NCBI RefSeq assembly: GCF_903645305.1
Contig: NZ_CAHJXO010000001.1
Coordinates: 868,001 to 932,000 of the forward strand
Direction of reading: 5' to 3'
DNA from: Corynebacterium sp. Marseille-P4321
GTDB lineage: Bacteria > Actinomycetota > Actinomycetes > Mycobacteriales > Mycobacteriaceae
Length of the DNA stretch: 64,000 nt
The notes under the pieces are model-generated. The model saw only the letters and a list, made by a program, of their open reading frames with translations, made no database searches and was not told the origin of the DNA. Positions 25,738-36,322 of this stretch are shown here, one piece after another. The position numbers and the translations under genes are program-made. The number at the start of each line of letters is the position of its first letter. Within the stretch, counting starts at the first letter, position 1.

Positions 25738-25770
25738 ATGGTCTCTTTCGTGGCACAATGGTGCGCGTGA
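25738..25770 (+). CDS. Putative 10-codon leader peptide of dxr
   Basis: ATG 25738 opens a ten-residue frame, [10 protein letters not shown], whose TGA (25768-25770) overlaps the dxr GTG (25767-25769) as GTGA. It follows a TAAGGT box at leaderless spacing. dxr itself has no Shine-Dalgarno sequence, so ribosomes finishing this peptide may reinitiate at dxr. The peptide includes Trp and Cys, but ten codons with one each do not indicate attenuation. Inferred from sequence alone. Confidence 0.45.
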   Translation: MVSFVAQWCA

Positions 25771-26930
25771 AAGATGTAATGATCCTGGGTTCGACCGGTT
25801 CCATCGGCACGCAGACGGTTGAGGTGATCCGGGAGAATCCCGATAAGTTCAACGTTGTCGGTTTGGCTACCGGCGGTAATAATCCGGATCTGCTCATTGA
25901 GCAGGCGCTTGAGTTCGGCCTGTCCGCGGACCAGGTCGCGGTGCGCGATATTGAGGGCGCGAAGAAGGTGTCGAAGGCGCTTGGCGGTTATGTCATCACT
26001 GGTGATAATTGCGCGCCCGCGCTTGTCGACGCTCAACCGGCCGACCTTGTCCTCAACGCCCTTGTCGGCTCCGCTGGTCTTCCGGCCACGCTTGAGGTGC
26101 TGAAGTCCGGTGCGACGCTCGCCCTGGCGAATAAGGAGTCACTGGTGGCCGGTGGCCGCACGGTGTTGGATGCCGCGCAGCCGGGCCAGATTGTGCCGGT
26201 AGATTCGGAGCACTCTGCGATGGCGCAGTGCTTGCGCGGCGAGGAGCACGGTGCCGTGTCCCGTCTTGTGCTCACGGCTTCGGGCGGCCCGTTCCGCGGC
26301 AAGCACCGCGACGAGCTGATGAATGTTACGCCGGATGAGGCGGTGGCGCACCCGACGTGGTCGATGGGCGCGATGAATTCCATCAACTCGGCGACGCTGG
26401 TGAATAAAGGCCTGGAGCTTATTGAGGCGTCGTTGTTGTTCGACATCGACCCGGATCTCATTGATGTCACGGTGCACCCGCAGTCAGTGGTGCACTCGAT
26501 GGTGACGTTCCAGGACGGTGCAACGATCGCGCAGGCGTCCGAGCCGTCGATGAAGCTGCCGATTTCTTTGGCGCTGAATTGGCCGGACCGCATGCCGGAC
26601 GCGCAGCCAGCTCTCGATTTTTCGGAGGCGTTTACGTGGGAGTTTGAACCGCTCGATTCCACGGATTTCCCGGCGGTGGAGCTCGCGCGTGAGGCCGCGA
26701 AGATGGGGGATCCGTACCCGGCGGTGTACAACGCTGCAAACGAGGGCGCGGTTGATGCGTTCTTCGCTGGCCGCATCAAGTTCCCGCAGATTGTGGACAT
26801 CATCGCGGACGTGTTGGAGCGTGCCGGCGAGTTCGCGAAGACGCCGACCGACGTCTACGACGTGATGCGTACTGAGGCAACGGCGCGCGAGTACGTCGGT
26901 ATGGCGATCTCGCGCGCCGAGCAGCGTTAG
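25767..26930 (+). CDS. dxr: 1-deoxy-D-xylulose 5-phosphate reductoisomerase
   Basis: Second enzyme of the non-mevalonate isoprenoid pathway, converting DXP to MEP with NADPH and a divalent metal. The 387-residue product from GTG 25767 begins [21 protein letters not shown] (NADPH-binding GSTGSIG), then [20 protein letters not shown] (metal and substrate site), [36 protein letters not shown] and the C-terminal helical domain with [10 protein letters not shown]. An ATG nine bases upstream in the same frame is an alternative; the frame is open much further but the rest is not conserved. ispG of the same pathway lies two genes downstream. Confidence 0.95.
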   Translation: MKDVMILGSTGSIGTQTVEVIRENPDKFNVVGLATGGNNPDLLIEQALEFGLSADQVAVRDIEGAKKVSKALGGYVITGDNCAPALVDAQPADLVLNALVGSAGLPATLEVLKSGATLALANKESLVAGGRTVLDAAQPGQIVPVDSEHSAMAQCLRGEEHGAVSRLVLTASGGPFRGKHRDELMNVTPDEAVAHPTWSMGAMNSINSATLVNKGLELIEASLLFDIDPDLIDVTVHPQSVVHSMVTFQDGATIAQASEPSMKLPISLALNWPDRMPDAQPALDFSEAFTWEFEPLDSTDFPAVELAREAAKMGDPYPAVYNAANEGAVDAFFAGRIKFPQIVDIIADVLERAGEFAKTPTDVYDVMRTEATAREYVGMAISRAEQR

Positions 26931-26953
26931 TACCTTCCCAGTAAAGGCACCTT

Positions 26954-28162
26954 TTGGGTTTCTTTGGCATCGTCGTGTTCGCGTTGGCGATCACGGCGTC
27001 GATTGCCTTGCACGAAGCGGGGCATATGTTTACCGCCCGCGCGTTCGGCATGCGAGTGCGCCGCTACTTCATTGGCTTCGGCCCGACTCTTTGGTCCACG
27101 AAGAAGGGGAACACGGAGTACGGTCTCGCGGCGCTGCCGTTCGGCGGATTTTGCGATATCGCGGGCATGACGGCGATGGATCCGGTCACGCCGGAGGAAG
27201 CCCCGCACGCGATGGTGAACAAGCCCGCGTGGCAGCGCATTGCGGTGCTCGCGGGCGGCATCGTGATGAATCTGCTCATCGGCGTGGTCCTGATCTACCT
27301 GGTGGCCACCACGAGCGGAATCCCGAACCCGTACGCAGACACCACACCGCGCGTCGGCGAGGTCACCTGCGTCGCGGACCAGGTGGACGCGGAGACGCTC
27401 GCGGAGTGCTCGGGCGCAGGTCCGGCGGGCACCGCTGGCATTCGAGCGGGCGACACGCTCACCGCCGTCGATGGAAACCCGGTGGAGACGTTCTACGATC
27501 TGCGCGATTACGTCATAGAGCGCCCGGGGGAGCAGGTGCTTATCGACGTGCTCCGCGACAACCAACCCCACACCTTTGAAGTCCCCATCGAGCCGGTGAC
27601 CCGCATCAACGCGCAAACGGGCGAGCCGATCACCATCGGCGCCGTCGGCATCACTGCCGCCCCCATCAAGGAGGCGGTGAAGCAGTTCGGCCCGGCAGAG
27701 GCGGTGCCGGCCACGTTTAACTTCACCGGCCAGATGCTCGGCGCCACGGTCGAGGGCATCGCGAAGTTCCCGTCCATGATCCCGGGCGTGGTGGCATCCG
27801 TCTTCGGCGCGGAGCGCGACATGGAGGGGCCAATTTCCATCATCGGCGCTTCCCGCGCGGGCGGCGAGTTGGTGGCCCAAGACCAGTGGCCGGCGTTTTG
27901 GATGATGCTGGCCAGCCTGAACTTCTTCCTCGCCCTGTTCAACCTGGTGCCGCTGCCACCGCTCGACGGCGGCCACATCGCGGTGGTGCTCTACGAAAAG
28001 ATCCGCGATTTCTTCCGCCGCCTTCGCGGCAAGAAGCCGGGCCCGCCGGTGAATTACGAGAAGCTCATGCCGCTGACCATCACCATGGCCGGCCTGCTGC
28101 TCGTGGTGGGCTTGTTCGTCATGCTGGCGGACGTGGTCAATCCGATTCGCCTCCTCGGCTAG
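26954..28162 (+). CDS. rip1: Site-2 type intramembrane metalloprotease (RseP/Rip1 family)
   Basis: Zinc protease that cuts membrane-embedded anti-sigma factors and other substrates; the mycobacterial homologue in the same context is Rip1. The 402-residue product has HEAGH in the first membrane helix (ALHEAGHMFTARAFGMRVRRYFIGFGP), GLAALPFGGFCDIAGM, a PDZ domain at about residues 140-225 and the third metal ligand in NLVPLPPLDGGHI near residue 335. I start at TTG 26954, which keeps the first helix complete; AAAGG lies 6 nt upstream. It follows dxr by 23 nt and precedes ispG, the conserved dxr-rip-ispG order. Confidence 0.93.
   Translation: MGFFGIVVFALAITASIALHEAGHMFTARAFGMRVRRYFIGFGPTLWSTKKGNTEYGLAALPFGGFCDIAGMTAMDPVTPEEAPHAMVNKPAWQRIAVLAGGIVMNLLIGVVLIYLVATTSGIPNPYADTTPRVGEVTCVADQVDAETLAECSGAGPAGTAGIRAGDTLTAVDGNPVETFYDLRDYVIERPGEQVLIDVLRDNQPHTFEVPIEPVTRINAQTGEPITIGAVGITAAPIKEAVKQFGPAEAVPATFNFTGQMLGATVEGIAKFPSMIPGVVASVFGAERDMEGPISIIGASRAGGELVAQDQWPAFWMMLASLNFFLALFNLVPLPPLDGGHIAVVLYEKIRDFFRRLRGKKPGPPVNYEKLMPLTITMAGLLLVVGLFVMLADVVNPIRLLG
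27538..27548 (+). repeat. GCTTATCGACG word in the rip1 PDZ region
   Basis: Exact forward copy, read as Val-Leu-Ile-Asp-Val with CTT. Confidence 0.82.
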
Positions 28163-28190
28163 GCGCCCCGGTTTCCGCGCAGTTCGGGTG

Positions 28191-28196
28191 TAAGGT
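28191..28196 (+). promoter_or_regulatory. -10 box for leaderless ispG transcript
   Basis: TAAGGT lies 8 nt before ATG 28205 and no ribosome site is present. Confidence 0.6.
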
Positions 28197-28204
28197 ATGC
28201 ACCT

Positions 28205-29368
28205 ATGAGCGCTCCCATCGGATTAGGCATGCCAGAAGGTCCGGCCCCCACGCTGGCCCCGCGTCGGAAGACCCGCCAGCTGATGGTGGGTGGTGTCGGC
28301 GTCGGTTCGGACCACCCGATCACTGTGCAGTCGATGACCACCACGAAAACGCACGATATCAACGCCACGTTGCAGCAGATCGCGCAGCTGGCCACCGCCG
28401 GTTGCGACATTGTGCGTGTCGCGTGCCCGAAGACGGTGGACGCGGAGGCCCTGCCGGCTATCGCGGCGAAGTCGCCGATCCCGGTCATCGCGGATATTCA
28501 CTTCCAGCCGAAGTACATCTTCGCGGCCATCGATGCCGGCTGCGCCGCGGTGCGCGTGAACCCGGGCAACATCAAGGAGTTCGACGGCCGCGTCAAAGAG
28601 GTGGCGAAGGCCGCGGGCGACGCCGGCATCCCGATCCGCATCGGCGTCAACGGCGGCTCCCTGGATAAGCGCCTGCTGAAAAAGTACGGCAAGGCCACCC
28701 CGGAGGCGCTGGTCGAATCCGCGATCTACGAGGCTGGGCTGTTCGAGGAGTACGGCTACGGCGATATCGCCATTTCCGTGAAGCACTCCGACCCGGTGCT
28801 CATGGTGGAGGCCTACCGCCAGCTCGCGGAGAAGACGGATTACCCGCTGCACCTCGGCGTGACGGAGGCGGGCCCGAAGTTCATGGGCACCATCAAGTCT
28901 TCCGTCGCGTTCGGCGCCCTGCTCTCCCAGGGCATCGGCGACACCATCCGCGTGTCCCTGTCCGCGGATCCGGTGGAGGAGATCAAGGTCGGCGACCAGA
29001 TCCTGCAGTCGTTGAACCTGCGTCCCCGCAAGCTGGAGATCGTGTCTTGCCCGTCGTGTGGCCGCGCGCAGGTGGACGTGTACAAGCTCGCCGAGGAGGT
29101 CACGGCTGGCCTCGAGGACATGGAGTACCCGTTGCGCGTCGCCGTCATGGGCTGCGTCGTAAATGGCCCTGGCGAGGCTCGCGATGCGGATCTCGGCGTG
29201 GCGTCGGGTAACGGCAAGGGCCAGATCTTCGTCAAGGGCGAGGTGGTGGAGACGGTGCCGGAGGCCGACATCGTGGAGACCCTGATCGCGCACGCGAATC
29301 GTATTGCTGAGGAGGAGGGGCTGGAGCAGGTCGCGGGCTCGGGCCCTGAGGTGAAGGTCACGCGTTAA
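28205..29368 (+). CDS. ispG: 4-hydroxy-3-methylbut-2-en-1-yl diphosphate synthase
   Basis: Iron-sulfur enzyme of the MEP pathway that converts MEcPP to HMBPP. The 387-residue product has the TIM-barrel half with [53 protein letters not shown] and [13 protein letters not shown], and the C-terminal cluster-binding half with [13 protein letters not shown] and [20 protein letters not shown] (three Cys ligands). It appears to be transcribed leaderless. Its TAA overlaps the ATG of the next gene (TAATG), so the penicillin-binding lipoprotein is translated from the same mRNA. Confidence 0.96.
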   Translation: MSAPIGLGMPEGPAPTLAPRRKTRQLMVGGVGVGSDHPITVQSMTTTKTHDINATLQQIAQLATAGCDIVRVACPKTVDAEALPAIAAKSPIPVIADIHFQPKYIFAAIDAGCAAVRVNPGNIKEFDGRVKEVAKAAGDAGIPIRIGVNGGSLDKRLLKKYGKATPEALVESAIYEAGLFEEYGYGDIAISVKHSDPVLMVEAYRQLAEKTDYPLHLGVTEAGPKFMGTIKSSVAFGALLSQGIGDTIRVSLSADPVEEIKVGDQILQSLNLRPRKLEIVSCPSCGRAQVDVYKLAEEVTAGLEDMEYPLRVAVMGCVVNGPGEARDADLGVASGNGKGQIFVKGEVVETVPEADIVETLIAHANRIAEEEGLEQVAGSGPEVKVTR

Positions 29369-31173
29369 TGCGGCGCGTTTTCGCCCTGTGGGGTGCGGTT
29401 GTGCTCGCGGTGTCGCTCGCGGCGTGCACGCCGCGCCCGAATGACGCGGAGCCAGCGGCAAGTGCGTTTCTTGCGGCTTTAGAGAGTCGCGAGGTGAACA
29501 GTTCGCTTATCGACGATGCTTCCGCCGCCGACTCCTCCCTTCAATCCACCTGGGACGGTTTGCAGGCGGAGTCGCTCGACGCGGAGCTGGGCGACATCAA
29601 CCAGGCCGAGAACCTCGCCACCGCAAAATACACACTCACCTGGCACCTGCCGCGCGAGCGCGAACTCACCTACGACGCGCAAGCCACGCTAACCCAGACG
29701 CAGGGGGAGTGGACGGTGCGCTGGCAGCCGTCTGTGCTGCACCCGCGCCTGGGCGCGAACCAGCACTTGGAGTTGCGCGCGATCCCTCCAGTGCAGGCCT
29801 CGGTGGTCTCCTCCGACGGCGTGGAGCTGCTCAAACCCGGCGTCGCGTTCCGTGTGCTGGTGGACACCGGCGACATCTCCACCCCCGGCGCCGCTGCCGC
29901 CGGCATCTCTCGTGCCTTAGAGCGCGCGCACGAAGTGGACCGTGGCGTACCCCTTATCGGCGCGGATGCCATCGCAGAGGGTATCGCCAATGCCGGCGAC
30001 GTCTACTCGGCCGCCGTTATCCCAGCCGCTGCCGCAGAGGCGTTCACGGATGCCCTCGCAGGCGAGCCGGGCGTGCGGCTCAACGAGGAAGCTGCGATGG
30101 TCAACTCCCAGCCTGATTTCGCCCCGGACATCATGGCCCGCGTCGGCGAACTCGTCCGCGACGACCTGGAGGGCGACGCCGGCTGGAGCGTGTCCGTAGT
30201 CAACGAAAACGGCGCCGCGCTGGAGGACATCGAGCGCACCGAGCCGAACCCCGCCCCGGCGGTGCACATCTCGCTGGACCACCGCGTGCAGCAGGCTGCG
30301 GAAGCGGCGCTCGAACCCGTCGCCGGGCAGCAAGCCATGATCGTGGCCATTCGCCCCTCCACCGGCGGCATCCTCGCCATCGCGCAAACCCCAGCGGCGG
30401 ACAAGGAGGGCAACCTCGCGACGATGGGCCAGTACCCGCCGGGCTCCACGTTCAAGATCATCACCGCCGCCGCCGGGCTCACCAAACAGGGGCTCACCCC
30501 GGATTCGCCGGTGCCGTGCCCGAGCACCATGGACATCTACGGTCGCACCGTGACGAACTATACGGGCTTCGGCCTTGGCACGGTGCCGCTGGAGCTCGCC
30601 TTCGCCCGCTCCTGCAACACCACGTTCGCCGACATCTCCACCAAGCTTGCTCCCGGCGAGCTCGAGGCAGTGGGTAAACAGTTCGGCCTGGGCCTGGACA
30701 TGGAGATCCCCGGGGTGGAGACCATCACCGGTTCCATCCCGACGGGCGAGGAAGCCCTCGACCGCACTGAGGCCGGTTACGGCCAGGGGCACGACTTGGC
30801 CAGCCCGTTCGGCATGGCCCTCGTCGCAGCCACAGCAGCCCGCGGTTCCATGCCTGTGCCCTACCTGGTCAAGGGCGCGGAGACCAAGGTGGGGGAGGAA
30901 GTGCAGCCGCTTCCGCCAGAGGCTATCGACGAGCTCCGCCGCCTCATGGCCGCCGTCACCAGCCCAGGCGGCACCGCAGGCGGCATGAGCGCTGGCGGCG
31001 ACATCCGCGGCAAGACCGGCGAGGCGGAAATCAACGCTGGGTCGCACTCCTGGTTCACCGGGTACAGGGCTGACGACGATATTGCGTTCGCCACCCTCGT
31101 CGTCCTCGGCGGCGGCTCGGAGGCCGCGGTGGCGCTTACGAACACGATGCTGTCTAACCTCAACGCTGAATAG
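29368..31173 (+). CDS. Penicillin-binding lipoprotein (class B transpeptidase)
   Basis: Predicted peptidoglycan DD-transpeptidase, 601 residues, anchored by lipid: [20 protein letters not shown] has the lipobox LAAC. Residues about 30-140 form an NTF2-like MecA N-terminal domain, then a dimerisation region, then the transpeptidase domain with SxxK as Ser360-Thr-Phe-Lys363 (GSTFKI), SxN as Ser415-Cys-Asn417, and KTG at 549-551. All catalytic residues are present. The counterpart in Mycobacterium tuberculosis (PbpLipo, Rv2864c) lies in the same place beside ispG. Translationally coupled to ispG by overlap. Confidence 0.92.
   Translation: MRRVFALWGAVVLAVSLAACTPRPNDAEPAASAFLAALESREVNSSLIDDASAADSSLQSTWDGLQAESLDAELGDINQAENLATAKYTLTWHLPRERELTYDAQATLTQTQGEWTVRWQPSVLHPRLGANQHLELRAIPPVQASVVSSDGVELLKPGVAFRVLVDTGDISTPGAAAAGISRALERAHEVDRGVPLIGADAIAEGIANAGDVYSAAVIPAAAAEAFTDALAGEPGVRLNEEAAMVNSQPDFAPDIMARVGELVRDDLEGDAGWSVSVVNENGAALEDIERTEPNPAPAVHISLDHRVQQAAEAALEPVAGQQAMIVAIRPSTGGILAIAQTPAADKEGNLATMGQYPPGSTFKIITAAAGLTKQGLTPDSPVPCPSTMDIYGRTVTNYTGFGLGTVPLELAFARSCNTTFADISTKLAPGELEAVGKQFGLGLDMEIPGVETITGSIPTGEEALDRTEAGYGQGHDLASPFGMALVAATAARGSMPVPYLVKGAETKVGEEVQPLPPEAIDELRRLMAAVTSPGGTAGGMSAGGDIRGKTGEAEINAGSHSWFTGYRADDDIAFATLVVLGGGSEAAVALTNTMLSNLNAE
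29505..29515 (+). repeat. GCTTATCGACG word in the penicillin-binding gene
   Basis: Exact forward copy, read as Ser-Leu-Ile-Asp-Asp with CTT, in the poorly conserved N-terminal domain. Confidence 0.82.
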
Positions 31174-31206
31174 CCCGGTCTCTCGGGGCGTATTTGACCT
31201 CGGGAC

Positions 31207-31212
31207 TACCAT
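31207..31212 (+). promoter_or_regulatory. -10 box deciding the map start
   Basis: TACCAT lies 7 nt before ATG 31220; no ribosome site. Supports this start over the longer frame from 31082, which overlaps the previous gene. Confidence 0.6.
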
Positions 31213-31219
31213 TGTCCCC

Positions 31220-32116
31220 ATGAATCCAAGAGGCCTACTTACCCCCGGAAAACCCACGCCTGAGCGCAAGGTGCCCAAGGACATCCAGCGCCCCGAGTAC
31301 GCCTGGAAGAACGACGTCCAGGAAAACATCGGCGAACCCGTCGTCCAGACGCCGGAGACCATCGAGGCGATGCGCGAGTCTTCCAAGATCGCCGCGAACG
31401 CACTCGCCCTGGCAGGTGCGGCCATCGAGCCGGGCAAGACCACCGACGAGATCGACGGCATCGTCCACGATTACCTCATCGATCACGGCGCGTATCCCTC
31501 CACCCTCGGCTACCGCGGATACCCGAAGTCCAGCTGCATCTCGCTCAACGAGATCGTCTGCCACGGCATCCCCGACACCACCGTGATTAAGGAGGGTGAC
31601 ATCGTGAACATCGACGTCACCGCCTACAAGAACGGCGTGCACGGCGACACGAACGCCACCTTTTTCGCCGGCGAAGTTGCAGAAGAGCACAAACTGCTCG
31701 TCGACCGCACCTACGAAGCGATGATGCGCGGCATCAAGGTGGCGAAGCCGGGCCGCGAGATCAACGTCATCGGACGCGTCATCGAGTCCTACGCGAAGCG
31801 CTTCGGCTACAACGTGGTTACCGACTTCACCGGCCACGGCGTCGGCCCGACATTCCACAACGGCCTCGTTGTGCTGCACTACGATTCCGACGCCTACCGC
31901 GACGTACTCGAGCCGGGCATGACGCTCACCATCGAGCCGATGATCAACCTCGGCGAGCTGCCGTACCGCGTGTGGGACGACGGCTGGACGGTGCAGAACA
32001 TCGACGGCGAGTACACCGCACAGTTCGAGCACACCATCGTGATTACCGAGGACGGCAACGAGATCCTCACGATCCCCGATGCCGATATTGCTGCGGGCCA
32101 GCACATGGCGGGGTAA
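31220..32116 (+). CDS. map: Methionine aminopeptidase, type I
   Basis: Removes the initiator Met from new proteins. The 298-residue product has an N-terminal extension of about 40 residues ([22 protein letters not shown]), typical of the longer actinobacterial MetAP, before the pita-bread fold. Metal ligands are visible in order: Asp in [15 protein letters not shown], second Asp in GDTNATFF, His in [13 protein letters not shown], Glu in LTIEPM and Glu in QFEHTIVI. The substrate-binding His is in [19 protein letters not shown]. Leaderless start inferred. Its terminator faces the convergent coiled-coil gene. Confidence 0.95.
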   Translation: MNPRGLLTPGKPTPERKVPKDIQRPEYAWKNDVQENIGEPVVQTPETIEAMRESSKIAANALALAGAAIEPGKTTDEIDGIVHDYLIDHGAYPSTLGYRGYPKSSCISLNEIVCHGIPDTTVIKEGDIVNIDVTAYKNGVHGDTNATFFAGEVAEEHKLLVDRTYEAMMRGIKVAKPGREINVIGRVIESYAKRFGYNVVTDFTGHGVGPTFHNGLVVLHYDSDAYRDVLEPGMTLTIEPMINLGELPYRVWDDGWTVQNIDGEYTAQFEHTIVITEDGNEILTIPDADIAAGQHMAG

Positions 32117-32158
32117 GAGCCCGCCGCGCACTTCGTATATAAATCCAAGAACAGGGAA

Positions 32159-32188
32159 GAGGCCCCGCCGCTATTGCGACGGGGCCTC
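32159..32188. terminator. Terminator-like hairpin between map and the coiled-coil gene
   Basis: GAGGCCCCG (32159-32167) and CGGGGCCTC (32180-32188), a perfect 9-bp stem with a 12-nt loop that itself has GC pairs. No long T run on either side. It lies between convergent genes, so probably serves both. Confidence 0.7.
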
Positions 32189-32209
32189 ACGCTCGGGGCT
32201 AATCAGCGA

Positions 32210-34132
32210 TTAGCGGCCGAACGGGTGCTGGATCCAGCCGTTGTAGATGGCGAAGTTGAAGCCAGCGATCACCAGGCCGATGATGGCGGCAACAGAGGCG
32301 ATAATGGTGGTGTTGAGCCATGCCTCTGCCCAGCCCGGAACAGCCGCGCGGTCGGTCTTGCCGTCCGCGCCCTTGAACGCGTCGCTGATGTAGAACGACT
32401 TGGCCTGGTCAGCCTTGCGCTCCTCGGAACCGGCCTTGCCGATCTTCTCGGAGGAGTTCGGCTGCAGCAGGACGCGCTCCTCGCCGGTGAAGACCGGCAG
32501 TTCACCGCCGAACGCCTCGATGAGGGCCACGACGTAAACGTCGCGTTCGTCCTTGGTGAGAGCGTCAAACTCCTCCGGAGTCTTGATATCGTACTTAAAG
32601 CCCTTGCCCTTGACCGCCTTCTTTAGCGCCTCGGGCTGACCGAGCAGCTCACGCACCTGCTTGACCTGCTCCTCGGTCGGCGCGAGCTTATCCTTGGCCT
32701 CCTTGGAGGCCTTGGCCTGCTTTTCGGCCTCGTCACGGTCCTCCTCCGCAGCGGCCTTCGCGTCCTCAGCCTGCTTTGCTGCCTTGTTTGCTGCATTCTC
32801 TTCGTCAGCAGCCTTGTTCTTAGCGATGGTGTCCGCAATGGACTTGTTGGTGGCCTCGACTGCCGCGTCGGCGGACGCAGTGGCCTTCGCCTCGGCCTCG
32901 TCGGCAGCCTGCTTCGCGGCCTGGGCTTCCTTCAGCTTCTCGACAGCCGTCTCAGCCGCCTTGTCCGCAGCCTCACGAGCCTCATCAGCAGCCTTCTTGT
33001 CTGCCTCAGCCTGCTGAAGAAGAGCATCGTCAAATGGCTTATCCTCAGCGATCTTTGCAGAGGCGGCGGCCTTTTCGTTAGCCGCATTCGCGGCTTCGTT
33101 AGCGTCGACTGCCTTTTCGAGGCTCTCTACGGCCTCCTCGGCTGACTTGTCCGCGGTCTGCTTGGCATCCTCGTAAGCCTTCTGGTCATCGTTGGCCTTT
33201 TGCTGAACCGTTTCGAGGTTCGCGGTGGGGCTTTGGGCGCCCTCGACGGGGATGCCCGCCTCGGCGGCAGCCTGGTTGGCGGCGATCTGTGCGTCGATAG
33301 CGTCCTGAACTGCCGTCACTGCGGCCTGCTCCGCCTCATCCGCGGCTTTCTTCGTGGCCTCATCGGCCCCTTCGGCATCTGCAGCCTGACGCAGCGCGGT
33401 GGCCTCCTGAAGGGCCTCGGAAGCCGCGTTTTCCTTCTCGATAGCGTCCCGCATAATTTCCTGCATGCGATCTGCGACCTTCTTGGAGGCGTTTGCCTGG
33501 TCCTGAGCCTGGTTCGCCGCGATTGCGTCGTCGATAGCCTTCTGGGTCGCCTCTACGGCAGCCTCCTGAGCCTTGACAAGCTCAGCCTCCGCATCTTTGG
33601 CTTTCTGCTCGTCCTCAGCTGCCGTTTCCTGGGCTTCCTGGGCTTCCTTCGCTGCCTTGGCGGACGCAGCAGCCTTATCCTCAGCCTCGTTAGCCGCGAT
33701 GGTGGCAGCCACAGAGTCATTAGCCGCGTCGGCGACTTCCTGGAGGTCAAGTGCGTCGAGCTTCGCCTGTGCCTCGTCCGCAGCCTCGCGGTCATCCACA
33801 GCCTGCTGCAGCTTCTCTACAGCATCAGCGGCGGACGCGTCTGCTACCGCGGCTGCGTCGGAGGCGGCCTTCTGGGCAGCCTTCTTCTCCGCGTTGGCTT
33901 TTTTAGCTGCCTCGGCAGACTTCTTAGCCGCTTCGATCTTCTCGTCGGCAATCTTCTGGTCCGCAGCAGCCTTCTCCTGGGCGGCCTTCAGGGTGTCGGC
34001 CTTGCTGGTTGCCTCGGTCGCCGTCTCATTGGTCGGAGCTGGGGTGTTCTCCTCCGCCACGGCGTAGGTGCCACCAGCGATGAGGCTCACGGTGGCAGCT
34101 GCGGCCACAGCGGTATTGCGAATCTTGCGCAT
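32210..34132 (-). CDS. Secreted Ala/Lys/Glu-rich coiled-coil protein with C-terminal membrane anchor
   Basis: I do not recognise a family. The 640-residue product has a signal peptide (MRKIRNTAVAAAATVSLIAG, cut near AVA-EE), then about 450 residues rich in Ala, Lys, Glu, Asp and Gln with no Gly or Pro over long stretches, predicted as long helical coiled coil. It contains imperfect modules of the form ADKAAETAVEKLKEAQAAKQA that recur several times. A globular part follows (about 490-585: KAVKGKGFKYDIKTPEEFDAL), then one membrane helix (TTIIASVAAIIGLVIAGFNFA) and a short tail IYNGWIQHPFGR. It looks like a surface stalk or envelope spacer. It follows the small anchored protein gene by 42 nt, likely one operon. 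Confidence 0.7.
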   Translation of the reverse strand: MRKIRNTAVAAAATVSLIAGGTYAVAEENTPAPTNETATEATSKADTLKAAQEKAAADQKIADEKIEAAKKSAEAAKKANAEKKAAQKAASDAAAVADASAADAVEKLQQAVDDREAADEAQAKLDALDLQEVADAANDSVAATIAANEAEDKAAASAKAAKEAQEAQETAAEDEQKAKDAEAELVKAQEAAVEATQKAIDDAIAANQAQDQANASKKVADRMQEIMRDAIEKENAASEALQEATALRQAADAEGADEATKKAADEAEQAAVTAVQDAIDAQIAANQAAAEAGIPVEGAQSPTANLETVQQKANDDQKAYEDAKQTADKSAEEAVESLEKAVDANEAANAANEKAAASAKIAEDKPFDDALLQQAEADKKAADEAREAADKAAETAVEKLKEAQAAKQAADEAEAKATASADAAVEATNKSIADTIAKNKAADEENAANKAAKQAEDAKAAAEEDRDEAEKQAKASKEAKDKLAPTEEQVKQVRELLGQPEALKKAVKGKGFKYDIKTPEEFDALTKDERDVYVVALIEAFGGELPVFTGEERVLLQPNSSEKIGKAGSEERKADQAKSFYISDAFKGADGKTDRAAVPGWAEAWLNTTIIASVAAIIGLVIAGFNFAIYNGWIQHPFGR

Positions 34133-34174
34133 TTTAATCCTTAAAAATCAGTAGGTCTGGAATCTGTCAGTGGC

Positions 34175-34564
34175 TTACAGGCCGTGAACGATGTAGTTGT
34201 ACAGCGGGCCGACGATCAGGCCGATCACTGCGCTGACCATAGCGAAGATGCCGCCAGCGAAGAGAACCGGAACCCACTTCGGGGTGCCACCTTCGGCCGG
34301 GCTCTTAGAGAAGTCCCATTCGCCGATGAACTGGTTCCAGGTCACTCCGGTAGTGAGCTCATCGCCCTCTTTCTTGAGAGAGACATTGTCTTTCGGGCCC
34401 TCTTGAATTGGCACACCGTTCTCGTCCGTAGCAGGGATGCGAACGTCCAAGCTGAAGTTCGTAGCCGGCTTGGAGGTTTCGTCGGCGACTGCGACCGACA
34501 TCGAGCCGGTTGCGACGGCTACTGCGGTGGCACCTGCCAACGCTGCCTTGCGGAAGTTGTGCAT
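34175..34564 (-). CDS. Small secreted protein with C-terminal membrane helix
   Basis: Unrecognised 129-residue protein. Signal peptide MHNFRKAALAGATAVAVATG (cut near AVA-DE), a 65-residue polar exterior part containing two or three strands (NFSLDVRIPATDENG; TTGVTWNQFIGEWDF), then a membrane helix (VLFAGGIFAMVSAVIGLIVG) and a short tail PLYNYIVHGL. Layout and tail resemble the end of the neighbouring 640-residue protein (aromatic IYN-type tail after an Ile/Ala helix), so the two may share an anchoring mode or pair with each other. Start at ATG 34564, with AAAGGG upstream; the frame extends beyond but loses the signal peptide. The upstream region is unusually AT-rich for this window. Confidence 0.68.
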   Translation of the reverse strand: MHNFRKAALAGATAVAVATGSMSVAVADETSKPATNFSLDVRIPATDENGVPIQEGPKDNVSLKKEGDELTTGVTWNQFIGEWDFSKSPAEGGTPKWVPVLFAGGIFAMVSAVIGLIVGPLYNYIVHGL

Positions 34565-34840
34565 GAAACAAATCCCTTTCTGGTTGTTCTGGCAAAGACG
34601 CCCGGTCTCGTGTCGTGAAGCCCGGGAGCCTGGATGCTCCCTGAGACCTGACTGCAAATCCATATGGGATCCGCTCCGGTGTCTGTTTAGAAACATAGCG
34701 AACAGTGACGTTAAAATCAGCTTTTATTTCAAAGATGTCTGTATAAAATTGTTCAACACTTTGTGGTCTGGTGGCCGGTTCTAATACTTCATTCGCGTTC
34801 TGGCGAAACCTACCAGGGCATCTTATGTGCCTATAAGGTA

Positions 34841-34876
34841 GGGGGCCTGTTCGGTTACGGCCCCCAATAATGGGGG
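34841..34876 (-). terminator. Overlapping alternative hairpins after mtr
   Basis: On the mtr strand, CCCCC (34876-34872), GGGGG (34865-34861) and CCCCC (34845-34841) follow the stop. The middle G run can pair with either C run; the second pairing extends to GGGGGCC/GGCCCCC. No U run follows. Probably ends the mtr transcript. Confidence 0.55.
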
Positions 34877-36280
<1,404 letters not shown>

Positions 36281-36322
36281 GGGTGTCCTCTCTCTGGCTT
36301 TTCTGAGTGGCTTTGCTGTGTG

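Noticed and set aside
33290..33540. Further copies of the 11-bp word in the coiled-coil gene (TCGATAGC sequences)
   Set aside because: They lack one A of the word (CGATAGC rather than CGATAAGC) and fit ordinary Ala-Ile-Asp codons.
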